From Flammula alnicola (Eukaryota > Basidiomycota > Agaricomycetes > Agaricales > Strophariaceae), in the NCBI GenBank assembly GCA_015499995.1, contig JADNRV010000089.1, positions 163,992 through 227,991 on the forward strand: a stretch of DNA of 64,000 nucleotides. The letters run 5' to 3'. How positions within the stretch are numbered: the stretch's first letter is position 1; the number at the start of each line of letters is the position of its first letter. Below, piece after piece: positions 13,006 through 26,089 of this stretch. A program made the position numbers and the translations under genes. The notes beneath the pieces are model-generated. The model made no database searches, had not been told where the DNA came from, and saw only the letters and a list, made by a program, of their open reading frames with translations.

Positions 13006-14074
13006 GTTGAAGACGGTTATGTTGGAAGGTCGGTTCGTACGTGTTCTAATTAGTGCAACCGTGGAAGGTCATATGATCGTTCTGGAGGCCAAGCCCGACA
13101 CTCCAATTTTAGTGCTTTTATGCTTCGAGTGGGATTATATAAACTATGCTACGGAATTTCAATACTCAGGAAAGGTCTCGTAGGTAAGCTGAGTAGCAAG
13201 CGAAGCGGAATCTTGGTTTTCAACGATTTGAGGCATCCGGGGCGCGCAAGTCGAATTGGCGCTCGTCTGCATTTGGTCAGTCATAATAAATCGTTGCAGG
13301 AGCATCCGCGTCGGCTACTAGGCTAGTGCATATTCAAGTTCTAGCTTGTCTGAGTTGACGGACGCGCCGGGCCTGGATTCGGCATGCGCCACTCCGGAGT
13401 CCCGAGCGAGTGAGCATCGGATGAAGCGACGCAGACGGTCGTATATTTATTTGCCCTGTCGTAAGGGTGCAGTGTTTCGAATATATTTGTATCCTAATTA
13501 TAGGTAGTCTTGATGCCCTAAGTAATATTGAATTGCCAGGCGCGGAATTGTAGATCCATTTTTGAGCCATTGTCAGGCAGGTAGCCTCAGGTTGTTTATG
13601 TTAACGTTGTTCTCAGGTTGTGCCACTCACATTTTTTCGAATCTATTTACTTGAGCTGATGCTTATTCGGAAGAAATATCGATATCGAAACTTCTTACTT
13701 TCTGATGGGTTATTGCCCAAACGATACCTTATGATTCATAGAGCTATAAAAGGAACGAAAGCTGGGACGTCCCAGGGCGTCCAAACACCCACCAAAATAC
13801 GTCCATATGGTCCATGTTCTCGGCTTTTTTGGAAGGTGAAATTTCGTCGTGCGGGGCCGAGTCAAGGCTAGGTATGTTTCCGAGGGCGTCGACCCTACAA
13901 TGCACTAACTTTGCACTAACTTAGCACTATCCCACCCTTAGGGTGAACAGCGCCCATTACGTACCTAAATATAGTCAATCCTCAAAAATCGCGAGTGGCT
14001 ACACAAACGTCTAACTTTACAACCATCATCTGTCTATATCACAGACGTCCTTTGCAGGCCTCTACCTCCTAGGT
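13006..14074. other. Intergenic, nothing recognised
   Basis: About 1.07 kb without a convincing open frame. Short frames on both strands show no motif. A short direct duplication occurs near 13906-13925 (the decamer gcactaactt twice), with no known meaning. Confidence 0.4.
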
Positions 14075-14521
14075 ATGTCCAGGTTGAAAAACCTCCCGGT
14101 AGGCGCTAACTTGAGAGTGATTCTGAGCAGGAAATATCGCACAAAAAGTCGCAAAGTCTACGACAACCGCGTCGACAAGGAGCAAAAAGAGACAATGCCA
14201 AAAGCTCCTAGAGATACTCTTATCGTAGCCCTTGACTGCGCACGCAAAGCCGTCGAGCTAGATACGAGCGGCATGGACCCACACGGCGCCATCGAGGCGT
14301 ACAGACAGAGCACATTTTTGCTCTGTGAAGTCATCGAAAAACTGCAGCAAGAGCAAGCTCACGGTGCAGACACAAACGGACAGAGAACGAAGGAGTTGGA
14401 GAGGATAGCGGAGATTCATAAATCTTACTGGGATCGGATGTTGGTTTTGTGTGAGGTTTTTGGACTTCCACCGTCGCAGGTGGGGGAGATTCCAGGAGGT
14501 GGTTCCGAAGCTCGTCTTTAG
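14075..14521 (+). CDS. Small MIT-domain protein
   Basis: C-terminal frame of up to 148 aa; the conserved part starts at Met 14195 (MPKAPRDTL). It reads as the three-helix MIT (microtubule interacting and trafficking) domain: helix 1 with ALDCARKAVELD, the helix 2 signature AIEAYRQSTFLLCEVIEKL, and helix 3 ELERIAEIHKSYWDRMLVL. MIT domains bind ESCRT-III tails in endosomal sorting. The pattern with a closing IHxSYxDRM helix is seen in fungal MIT proteins. No AAA ATPase or other domain follows; the protein ends 20 residues after the helix bundle. A 5' exon may be missing, as the stretch 14075-14194 is basic and not obviously part of the domain. Confidence 0.65.
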   Translation: MSRLKNLPVGANLRVILSRKYRTKSRKVYDNRVDKEQKETMPKAPRDTLIVALDCARKAVELDTSGMDPHGAIEAYRQSTFLLCEVIEKLQQEQAHGADTNGQRTKELERIAEIHKSYWDRMLVLCEVFGLPPSQVGEIPGGGSEARL

Positions 14522-15158
14522 AAGAACCATCGATGAGCTTGCCGCTTTGCTGTTTTCTCAGACTCGATTCCTTGTTCCACGAATGTCATAACTGTGGGGT
14601 TCAAAAGAGAAAACCCCATCGAAACGGGGTCTTCTATGTCATCGTTCTGTAACCTTCTAGATTTCTGGAGAACATTAATGAATTAAAACTCGCACCTCGT
14701 TTGCAGATGATCCCTTTATCAGACACGATATAATTTCGGGTTCTTTGTGTTCACAATGGGGGCTACAAGAAAGAAGGGATTTGATACGCCATTGTCGTGA
14801 ATTTCAATATGTGAAGAAGAGGGAAGCGTCCGTTTTAGGCTGTGATGATGTGAAAGGAGACCAGGCGTGAGAACAAGACACCCAAAACGGAAGCGTCGCG
14901 TCGCGTCTCGGCGTTTTGCTGGTTTCGTCCTTACCTCCACTTGCGCCCTTGCCTTCGACTCCTCGACAACCTTCTGCATGCTCTTTCTCATCTGAATCTC
15001 CCTGGAACCCTTCAAAACACATAATACTCGCATAAGCACCATCTTTATCGTCTTATTGCAGCCTTGGGTCGACAATCGGAACTCGAACCAGCTTTTTTTT
15101 CAATCTCGCCGCAGGACCGCGGACAGGCATTACCAGACGACAGCAACTCGCAGAACGT

Positions 15159-17033
15159 ATGTCGGGCATGAAGAACTCGCCTTTTGGCAAGCGTTTACGG
15201 GCATCGCATCAGGAAGCGGAGGAGAATGCGTCTCCCAGAAGACCAAGGGTCAATCCTATCTTTGGCGTTGGCCCCGCTTCATCTACTCCAGCGCTCGATT
15301 CAAGACCGACAACAGGGGACAGCAGTAGCATTACGGAATCGCCTGCGGACATATTCTCATTCACCAGCATGACGATGGCTTCAGCTCTGGCGATGCCGCG
15401 AATGGGGAAGGAATACGGCGACAGGTTCGTGCCATCGAAAGACTCGGGCGACCTGCGGACATCATACCATCTCATGGACGAGGGTGGACCTTCGACACCG
15501 TCAAAGAATAGGATCATACCGTCCGAGTCGGATGCGCTCAAAGGTGAGCCTTTCTCGCCTTTTCGGTGTTCCTAGTCCTTTCTCGCCTTTTCCATTGCTG
15601 ACTGAGCCACCGATTAGAACAAGCAAACCACCTTTTCACTTCGGTACTGCATACAGAAGTGACTCCTCCATCGCCCCGTAGACCAGTCTCACCGACACGG
15701 CCGACGCCTATCGCATCCGGGTCAGGAATCGGCGCCTTACCCTCGACGCCGACTCGTAAACGTCTCTTCGCCTACAACTCACCGTCCCGATCCAACCCCA
15801 ACACTCCTACACGGCGGCTCGACACTCCTACCGATGAAGCCTACTCCATGAGCCCCGTCCGAGCGGAGAGCCGACAACTACTTGAGTCGCCTCGGCGGAA
15901 ACTCCGCAGTGTGTGCAAGACTCCCTACAGGGTTCTCGACGCCCCTGAGCTCGCAGACGACTTCTACCTCAACCTGGTGGACTGGTCGAGCACTAACGTG
16001 CTGGGCGTGGGACTAGGGTCGTGCGTATACCTTTGGACGGCCCATAATGCTGCTGTGTCGAAGCTATGCGACCTTGCGCCGTCCAACGACACCATCTCCT
16101 CGGTCTCATGGGTACAAAAGGGCACCACGCTCGCCGTTGGGACTCTCGCCGGCAGATTGCACATCTACGACGCCCATACACTACAACTGCAGCGGACGTA
16201 CCACCAGGCGCATACACAGCGCATCGGCGCCCTGGCCTGGAACACACACGTCCTGTCGTCCGGCTCTCGGGATAGGACGGTGCACCATCGAGATGTACGG
16301 GAAGCATCGGCACGGCCGTTCAAGCGGTGTACGGGGCATCGCCAGGAGGTGTGCGGGCTGAAGTGGAGCAGTGACGGCGGGCCGTCGGCGGCGACGCTGG
16401 CGAGTGGAGGCAACGACAACAAGGTGTGCATTTGGGATCTGCGGGGCTCGAGGCGGCCGGGTGTTGCTGGGGCGATATCTGCGGCGGGAGCGGGGTCGGG
16501 AGACGATGGGCCGGGGGATGCGCCGATGTGGAAGTTCCATGAGCATACAGCGGCGGTGAAGGCACTGGCGTGGGACCCGCATGTGTCGGGTGTTCTTGCG
16601 ACGGGCGGGGGTACGCAGGACAAGCACATCAGGTTTTGGAATGTCATGAATGGGTCGATGTTGCAGGAGCTGGACACCGGCAGCCAGGTGCGTTTTTCTT
16701 TCCGAACACTAAGCTCATAACTAACTGGACATCTCGCAGGTCTGCAATCTTATCTGGTCGCTAACGTCGCACGAACTGGTCTCCACGCACGGGTTCTCCT
16801 CAACCACGGCACAAAACCAGATCTGCATTTGGAAATATCCGACGCTGGACATGGTCGCTTCGCTGACCGGACACACGAATCGCGTGCTGTACCTCGCGAT
16901 GAGTCCGGACGGCGAGACCATCGTGACGGGTGCTGGAGACGAGACGTTGCGGTTCTGGAATGCGTTCCCGAAGAAGGCGAAAAACGCGCGGGAGACGGAG
17001 AGCATGCTCGATTATGGGCGGTTGATTCGGTGA
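15159..17033 (+). CDS. CDH1: APC/C activator Cdh1 (Fizzy-related, Hct1/Ste9 family)
   Basis: WD40 substrate adaptor of the anaphase-promoting complex, active in late mitosis and G1. Exons 15159-15543, 15657-16687, 16740-17033 give 569 aa. Visible: the C-box DRFVPS at about 88-93 followed by DLRTSYHLM, several SP/TP sites for CDK control in the N-terminal arm, KRLFAY near 163-168 (the KxLFxY element of Cdh1), then [14 protein letters not shown] leading into seven WD repeats, and the C-terminal Ile-Arg tail (GRLIR) that docks on the APC. The KxLFxY and DLRTS elements favour Cdh1 over Cdc20. The repeats contain an alanine/glycine-rich insert ([16 protein letters not shown]). Confidence 0.95.
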
Positions 17034-18955
17034 TTCTCTGTTGGGTGTTGGGTTTCGGTCGGACTTGGAGCGGGCCTGCCTTCATCGACGGCTGGGCATT
17101 TGGTTGTTATCGGCGTGGACGAGGGATGCTTTGAGAGTGGCTCCGTTCATGTCGTTACACCAGATCTTCAGGATTTCTTCCAAAACACCTCTTCTACGAT
17201 CGCATGCACTGCTTTGTATCCTTTTGCGTTCCTCCGCCTCCATCCCACACCGCGTGTCGCTCCTACTTCTCTCCGACATACTCGTCTTCAATGCTTTACA
17301 ACGCCGCATGTCTCAAATCACACTAGGCCCATCTCAACAACACGCATGGTATTCGACTATGCGCACATGCCAACCCCTCCGCAATCTTAAAACGCCCTCG
17401 AATAGGGCATATCCACCTGTCTGGCTTTATACTTAGCCCCCGCCGATATTGGCCCCGCCGTCGACCGTTCGGTGTCGTTGGTGCACCATGCCATGTCATT
17501 ATGCACGTCATATCCTGTCGGTCATATACGTTGTCTTTCGCCACACGTACTCCTTATCTTCCGTTCCGTTCTTCTATTTTTTTCTTTCTATTTGCTTCAA
17601 CTCGTTTTGTTCTCTCGGATTGTATGGTTTATGCTTCTCTCCCTTTTCTTCTGGCTGTTATATTCTTCCTCTTTTATCTTCCTCTCTCTCGATTTCGTCT
17701 CTCCAGCTCGATTTGTCGGCTCCTTCGTTCGGTCCGTTTGGCATGATCATCTTGGAATGGTCTACGACGCAAGGGCACGTCGTACTGTGACACACGCCTC
17801 TTCTACGTTGTGCCGCTCCTCCATTCTGCCCTTCCTTCCTTCCTTCCATTCCTCGATGTCTCCCTGCTCATATCTCGCTTTGTCCCAAATCCAGAAATTA
17901 TCCACGGACCCCTGCTACATACACAACATAACGCTCAATACACCCCCATCCCCACCCATCCATTCATCCAATTGTGCCATAACAACAACCATATTATTCC
18001 GGCCCCGAGTTACATCGTAAATCACATATCTACATACCTACTACCTACCTAGCTACATTTCACTACATCGTACTTATACTAACTATGACCTCCTACTTAG
18101 GCCTAGGCATATCGAATCATGTTTCTCTGTCAGATTTCTCCTTTCTTTTTCTTTTTCATTCTCGCTACATAATCTTTTTTGTTGAAATTGTACTCATCCT
18201 CTCTTTGTGTGTCTGCATCCGTTCTCTGTCTATTGTCTCTCTGAATCTCGTCTCTGTCTGTCTGTCTACAACTCTTTTTGTGTCTTGATTTCCTGGAATA
18301 TATATTGATTCTCTGGTTTATGTTTTTCGTTCTTTTTAGTGTTTACGTATGCTTCGATGGATGTTGTATCTATACTTGAGTTACTATTGCAATGCACAAT
18401 CGACGTGTTGACGATGTAGAAATCGAAGCTTGAGCTTGAGGCCTTGAGATTTCAATAATATGGCTATACCAAAGGCGGCGTAGTACGTGGTAGAGATATG
18501 AATGCTGACTCGAGGCAGTCCATCACTGTTTTTTTTTTCACGTCTTTGCTTACTCGTCATTACCGCTTCTATCGAAGAAATAGAGTCGTGCTTAATTTAA
18601 GGACGGTAAAACGATGGGGAGGGTGTATCTTTGGGACATATTATACAAAGCTCGCAGACTTTGCGCAGGCTGCGGGACGGGAGAGCTCAGGCGCTCAGTT
18701 TATTCTTCCTTTCCCGATGAGACACCCCTTTTAACTCCTATTTCCCATCTCCTTTCTTCACGCTCAAGTGAACGTAGTCCGGAGAATTACTATAAATGTC
18801 AGTATCTGTAAGTACAGTGCTTGCTCGAACATTTACATCAGCCCTGAAAAATATTTCGCACGAGTGCGGCACCGTTGAAACCCTTCTCCACTCATCTTTG
18901 TCCTCGTTTCTTTCACGCGCCTTTTCCAACTACATGCCAGTTTACCATAATCCCA
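17034..18955. other. Long intergenic region, strongly pyrimidine-biased on the plus strand
   Basis: Between Cdh1 and the next gene. From about 17500 to 18300 the plus strand is dominated by C and T runs (tttctttttt, ctctctctcg, tctgtctgtctg). Several frames stay open there only because of this bias and encode Ser/Leu/Phe-rich low-complexity peptides, so I do not call them genes. It may hold the 3' UTR of Cdh1 and the promoter of the following gene. Confidence 0.5.
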
Positions 18956-19900
18956 ATGAACCCAGCTGATGGAATATTCATGAGTATTGCTGAGGCTATC
19001 GGGCCTGGGAGCAATTTAAAGAGCTTTGAGGTGCGTGGACGTGACTTGTTCGCCTTTTCGAAATGCCCATGATCCACCTGGGTGCTTGTTTCTCTAGGAG
19101 GTCCGAATGGAAGATTACATCAAGGCGTATCAGACTACAGGTCATCGTCCAGCACCATGTCCGCAGGAGCCAGTAGATGAGTTGGCACGGAAAGCATTGA
19201 ACCTGCCACCATTATTCAAACCGAAAACAGTCTCTGCGTCGTCGTCGCCGACTACCTTCGGTTCTTCTGTCACTCTTAGTGCGAGAACAAGAATAATCAA
19301 TCCTGCTGAGCTACCTCCAGGACAAGAGTTTCGTGTGACCACAGTGGCCGGAGAGAAGTATCAATCTATGTGTTGTATGACGGAGTACGAGAATTTCAGT
19401 CATGAGGTGCGTTTACTCAAACTTGCCTCGAGAAACCCCAATTCTCAATCGTTATAGGAACTGAGATATTATACGTATCTTACTGGAAATATCAAGCCTC
19501 CACTTCCCATTAAAATGGAACCTTTTGTTCAGCCTGTGAAATCGCCCCAACATCTGGCGCCCCCACCGGCCGAAGACAAGCTACAAAACATCACTGCACA
19601 ACCAGGATACGAAAAGCATAGTCCTGAGGTACGAATGCGTCTCTTCCTCTCCGTCGTCCAAGGCTCAGCTCCGGAACCGCTGTGCATCAGGAATTTCGTA
19701 TTGCATATCTCCTTTATAGGAGGGAACTAACGTCCGCAGAACTAATTCAGTTCCAAAATCCCTCCGTCTCTACACCCATACATCCACCACCACCTGCTAC
19801 GCCGATAGTGAGCACCCCGCTCTCTATGTCGGCCCTTCCCCACCCCGTCTACGCCTCCGCAACACCCTCGATACCCAAATTCAATTTTGGATTCAAGTAG
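18956..19900 (+). CDS. Protein with three GLEBS/Nup98-like EELR motifs
   Basis: Exons 18956-19030, 19098-19406, 19458-19628, 19691-19900 give 254 aa. Three copies of a short motif are seen: SFEEVRMEDY, FSHEELRYYTYLTG and HSPEEFRIAYLLYRRE. Each is split by an intron at the same place, between the two Glu codons (GAG then GAG/GAA). The first two resemble the SxEELRxxDY signature of the Gle2/Rae1-binding (GLEBS) region of Nup98-type nucleoporins; the protein also ends in the FG-like NFGFK. The linkers are Pro/Ser-rich. Inference: a small nuclear-pore or mRNA-export associated protein, or an independent family with a GLEBS-like repeat. No enzymatic domain. The start is chosen because 18956 opens the only frame that reaches the first motif. 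Confidence 0.6.
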
Positions 19901-20291
19901 TCCCAAGCCTCACTCGACTCGGTGGTGCACATCCTCCGTGCGAAACACACCATTATGTCTGCCCCATCTAGCCCGCAGCTTGCTTAACGAATCGAACAAC
20001 CTATTGGGTGCTCATCTTGTGCTTGATTTTTCTTGTAGTATGCGTTTTTACTTTGGTCTTGTAGCAATAACAAGAATCTCCTTTTTCAGTGGTGTAATTA
20101 TATGATCGCCCATAAAGTTACTCTTGTCAAGATAAAAATGCCGACGGCCTGAATCTGGCATAGAACGTTTGATGAATTTGATATCAGTATCATTATGAAG
20201 GCAAACTGATGTCCTTGGCGCAATCAAATGGTAGAAGAGTGGCACGCTTCCGAAATCGAATAATGCATTTATTTGCGGTTGTTTGCATTGG

Positions 20292-23200
20292 ATGACATCG
20301 GACAATGAAGCGGGATTTCAACGGGTCTCTTCTTGCAACCAACGGTCATCGTCGTCTGCGTCGAGGATGAATGTAAGTGTTTGGGACACGAATCCATCCT
20401 AGAAACTTTCTAAACCCCTTCAGAATCTCCTAAGGACTCTTACGGCAAGCCATGTCAAGCCAGCGGCGGACCTAAGGCTCCTCTTGACCACAGTGAAGGA
20501 GGGTCGGGTGCGTGGAAATGCTTTGACCCGGATACGGCGTCTGACTTGTTGGATATTACAGCGTCAGAGCTACGATGCCAAACTCTCCGATCCATTTTAT
20601 GATTCATTAGAAGGTCTCTTGTTGGATTTGAAGTCCATCACCATTGTACGTCATGCCACTTAACTTATTTACCGACGCGTCTGAGGGGTTATTTCAAATA
20701 TAGGACAACCGCGATGCTGAGGCTTTCCTCAAGCCAGTGTCGAAGGCAGAAGTACCGGACTACTATGATGGTAATGTGTGCTTTTTAGTCGCGCTGCACC
20801 TCGCTAATGTTGTCCATACAGTCATTCAGAACCCGATGGACTTCCAGACCATGCTCAAGAAGGTCAAACAGAAACAATACAAATCGAAACGCGAGTTTAA
20901 GGATGACCTGGATCTCATTTGGAACAATTGCTTGACCTATAATGCTGCTGAAGTGGGTCCAAGTCTTCCTCAGTTGTCTGTGGGTTACTAAACTCGATTG
21001 TAGAACCATCCGCTAAGACCATGCGTTAAACGGTTAAGGATCAAAGCTGAGAGGTTATTGAAGCATATCACAGATCGTAAAGAGCGGACAGACCCTCCCA
21101 TCCCGTCCGACCTTCCTACTCCTACAGGCATCGCTCGTCCTCGAATTAACGGCAGCAACGGATATATCAACGGTCGATCCTCCCACACCCGTTCTCCGTC
21201 ACTAAACATGGTCTCCAAGCCCAACACCCCATCCTCTTCACTGGCCAGAGCATCTATTACAATACCGGCAAAGTCTCTTCGTGATATACCATTTCTCGAT
21301 ACCCCGGCCATAATTCGTACCCCCGAAGGAATGGCAATGTTTATGGATCTCGACCGTGAGGCTGGCTCTGTGCAACCCAAAAGCACCATCGCGCGTACAT
21401 TACGGGAGTTGGCTCCTCTTGTGGAGTACGACAGCGATAATGAACCACCCGACAACTCTGCTATGATGGTTGATGGTCTAATAACTGGAGATAAGCGTAA
21501 ATTGTGCGTAAACAGTATGTCTTGCTCTACATTTTAGTGAACTGAACCATTGTAATTGTAGAAACGGATCGTCCGACCGTCGTCCACGAAAAAAGGCAAG
21601 ATTTATGACCCAATATCCTACTCCTCTTCCCAACGCCGACGACAAAGATGATCTGTCGCAACTGTGGTGGGGTGCTGTTCAATCTGACACTCTCCTTGGT
21701 AATGGTCTTCCTGGAATTCCTTTTGGCCCTTCCTCCAGTTCGCCGTCACATCGAAAGAAGGATCGCCTCGCACCCAAAGTAAAGCGCGCGAAGGGCTCAA
21801 AAGGACAGCAGCAACAGCTATCGCCACAGAACCCGAAATCGCTCTTATCGATGATGAATACGAATATCAAGACTATGCGACGTGTCCGGCATACCCATGC
21901 TAAATTTGCGGCCTTGAACGCCATGACCGCACCGCCAGAAGATGAGGATCAGGGTGGCGAGAGTGGGCTGTATGGTGCTCCTGGGGGTACTGGTACAGGT
22001 CCTCGAGCGCCAGGCACAGCTACAGTACCCTCTGTTGGGTCAGGCTTTGGGCTGGGCGATGAGGAGGTCGTCAATGATAACATCGACGAAGCTCCGTGGA
22101 CAGCTGGTAGAGGGAAGGGTAAATTGAAGTCGAATGTCAGCGGGATAGAGATCGGTGAGACGAATGCGTCGGATTGTCTGCATTGGACAACGAACAAGAT
22201 CTTGGAGCATTCTGGATTTCAAGGTCAGTTTTACTCATTGCCCTCAAGAATCAAGTGTTTAATTTTGCAATTTTATCTCTAGGCACTTCAACCATGGCTT
22301 TCGACGTTCTCGCTGATGTCGCCGCTGAATATCTCCTGAATGTCGGTCGAACGATAAAGTTCCTCTCTGACAAGTTTGGGAAGACTATGACACCTGAGGT
22401 AACCCTTCAGCCCGCATTTCTACGTTCGCCTTCATCCTCATATTTTATTTTTCAGGAAATCATCTTACATACATTGTTTGAGAGTGGCTCTTCAAAGGTC
22501 CAGGATCTCGAACGCTATATCTCAGATGATATTGAGCGATATGGCACTCGGCTGGGTGAATTGGACAAGAAGCTGGTTAGCGCATATCGGGAAACTGTAA
22601 GTGTCATTTTTAAGTTGTTATTGCCATATTAATCTCTCCATAGACTGCTGGTGAAATTTTGGAGGACGAGGGCCTGTTCGAGGAAGAGGAAGAGGAAGAG
22701 ACTGGCGCTCTGGCTATGTTCGTTGACCCCTTATTTCTTGAAACGCTGGAACTAACGTCTGCTGCAGTGGCGAATTTGCAGACCTTCTCGGAGAGGATTA
22801 CCTTGGTTTACGAGAGTTGGGAATTGCTGCGGAATTTGGGTTGTCCAATCTCAGTATACCAAAACGATTGCTCAAAGGCAAGAAGGGCCAGAACAAACCT
22901 ACAGTGTTCGTCTTTTTCATTTCATCTTATCGTGGTCATTAAATGACGAGGTTGTATGAACAGTTCGAAACCCACGGAACCACCACCACCCTACCCACCA
23001 CCTCCCCCCTTCATTCCGTTCACCGCAGGCAAAGTGGACGATCAAATTGGTTTGCTCAAGCCATACTATCAGAATCGTTTTGCGCTGCTCGCCGCTTCTA
23101 CAGCTCCTCCTGCAGCGGCTGCCGTGCCATCGTTACCTGGTCCAATGCTCGGCCTCAGGGGGCCCTCTATCCATCCTCCTCCTATGCTGCCGCCGCCTGT

Positions 23201-23635
23201 GCCTGGTACATTACCGCCTACCGGCACTGACCAAACCCTCTTCTTCCAAATCCACTACCATACCCACCACCACATCCGGAGCTCGTATTACCGGACGACC
23301 CGCCCAATCCCGCTCAAGTCAAGATGGGACCCATCGGACAGATTGTCAAAGCTGGCGCGATGACTGGAGCAGCGAAGAAGAAAGCGAAAGTCGCCCCAGA
23401 GGGAACGCCCGTCCTCAGTGGTGCCGCACCTCCAGGAGCCGTTGGGGTATCTGCGAGTGGTACCACGCCGGGCATTTCTCCGAAGAAGAAGAAAGGCAAT
23501 ACAGGTGTTGGGTCTGGGAATGGGCGGAAGAAGAAGGATGGCTCAGCTGGAGCTGCGGGCGCGGGTTATGGACATGGACCTGGACCTGGACAGAGTGGCC
23601 CTGTGATGCCTGCTGTCGTCTTCGCCAGTGCATAA
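20292..23635 (+). CDS. SPT7: SAGA complex subunit Spt7 (bromodomain)
   Basis: Core structural subunit of the SAGA coactivator. Exons 20292-20372, 20424-20507, 20562-20645, 20704-20770, 20822-20952, 21004-21503, 21562-22223, 22283-22398, 22456-22596, 22644-22717, 22768-22905, 22964-23198 and 23282-23635, all phase-consistent, give about 888 aa. The bromodomain spans about 84-165 ([31 protein letters not shown]). A histone-fold-like part follows ([21 protein letters not shown]), then an acidic stretch, [16 protein letters not shown], the proline run before [13 protein letters not shown], and a Gly/Lys-rich C terminus with [14 protein letters not shown]. The intron at 23199-23281 is the least certain; without it the frame breaks. 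Nuclear. Confidence 0.9.
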
Positions 23636-24050
23636 AGCAAGCTGCGAAGCTGGACAGTGGGCGCGCATGTAAGATGAGACTGCTTTCTTTGTTATTCTAC
23701 CCTTTGTCTTTGGACATGGATTGGATTTTGTACCAACAATTTTTACCTCGTTATCCGAATATTGCAGCTTCTGGTCGAATGGCCACAGCCTGCAGATTCA
23801 TCTGCTTGTTCTATGGACATTTATCGCCGCAGGGCAGTGCTCGACAGACATACACTGCCCGCGGCCGTGCGGCCCGTGCCATTGTAATGGACGGATCTAG
23901 CCGGGTCACGAAATCTTATCAGTGTATCGCATCTAGATTCCTTTTAGGGGAGCTGTGCTCACCATTGGAGCATTATAAACTGCTGTCTGGGACTTTGGAA
24001 TACTACACGAGACAACACTACCCTTCTTCACCAGCTACCACCACTACATA

Positions 24051-25312
<1,262 letters not shown>

Positions 25313-26089
25313 GCGCACGATTAAAGATCGAAGACGAAATATGATTAGTAATAAGGACTTGTACGTACTTGCGCTCGCTACATTATTTTTTACTTGTGCT
25401 CGGCGAGCGATAGCTGTAGTATTCTTATCGCGATAACATGATTAGTTGATCTTTTGCTGGGGCTCATTACTTCATTCGTCAAGAGTAGCCATCGTTTCTG
25501 CGCCCGGATGATCCAACCGAAGAAAGTAAACGGGAATGAGGTCGGAAAAATGGTTCGAGTGACAAGAAATTGGGCGCCACGAGCCGAGCGGAAGATGGGT
25601 CCGGTCGAAAAATACACTTTTTCGTCGCGAAAGGTCCTCCCACGAGCAGCGGGAGAAACAATTCTCCGAAACAAAGAAAAAAAAAGAAGCAGGATCAAAC
25701 CTAAGAATGACACGAATAGAAGAAACCTGAAGAAAGAGCTTGGATTCCTGGTCGAAAGAGCAATGAAAAATGAAAAATTGGAGAGTGGTATGAGTGGGAG
25801 AAATTAAAAGTTCAAGTGAATTATATCGAGCTATATAATGTAGGACATGGAAATGAACACCAGGAAGGGCAAGCGACACTGTTTAACATGAAAGAAACGC
25901 GGCGAGATAAGGTAAGTCGTTGTATCTGATAATAATTCTCCACGTTGATTTAATCCACTACACGCACGTGACTGAGCTTTGGCATGCGTCTTTTACGGAA
26001 GACACTCATGGGGACAAACACTGCAGAAAGCTCTTGTGTTTTTGGTCGTCTTCCCCCCTCTCCAAGTTTATGACTCTATAACATCTACA
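25313..26089. other. Intergenic, nothing recognised
   Basis: About 0.78 kb between the penta-EF-hand gene and the next gene. A purine-rich stretch at about 25490-25800 (gaaagaa and aaaaaagaagc runs) keeps a basic low-complexity frame open. No domain or splice chain supports a gene. Confidence 0.4.

Noticed and set aside
16165..16677. Minus-strand frames opposite Cdh1
   Set aside because: GC-rich shadow frames of the WD40 repeats; no independent motif.
17449..18290. Several open frames rich in Ser, Leu and Phe after Cdh1
   Set aside because: They exist because the plus strand is almost pure pyrimidine in places; the encoded peptides are low complexity and no frame has a splice chain.
25454..25807. 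117-aa basic plus-strand frame after the penta-EF-hand gene
   Set aside because: A purine-rich stretch with Lys/Arg/Glu low complexity and no conserved feature.
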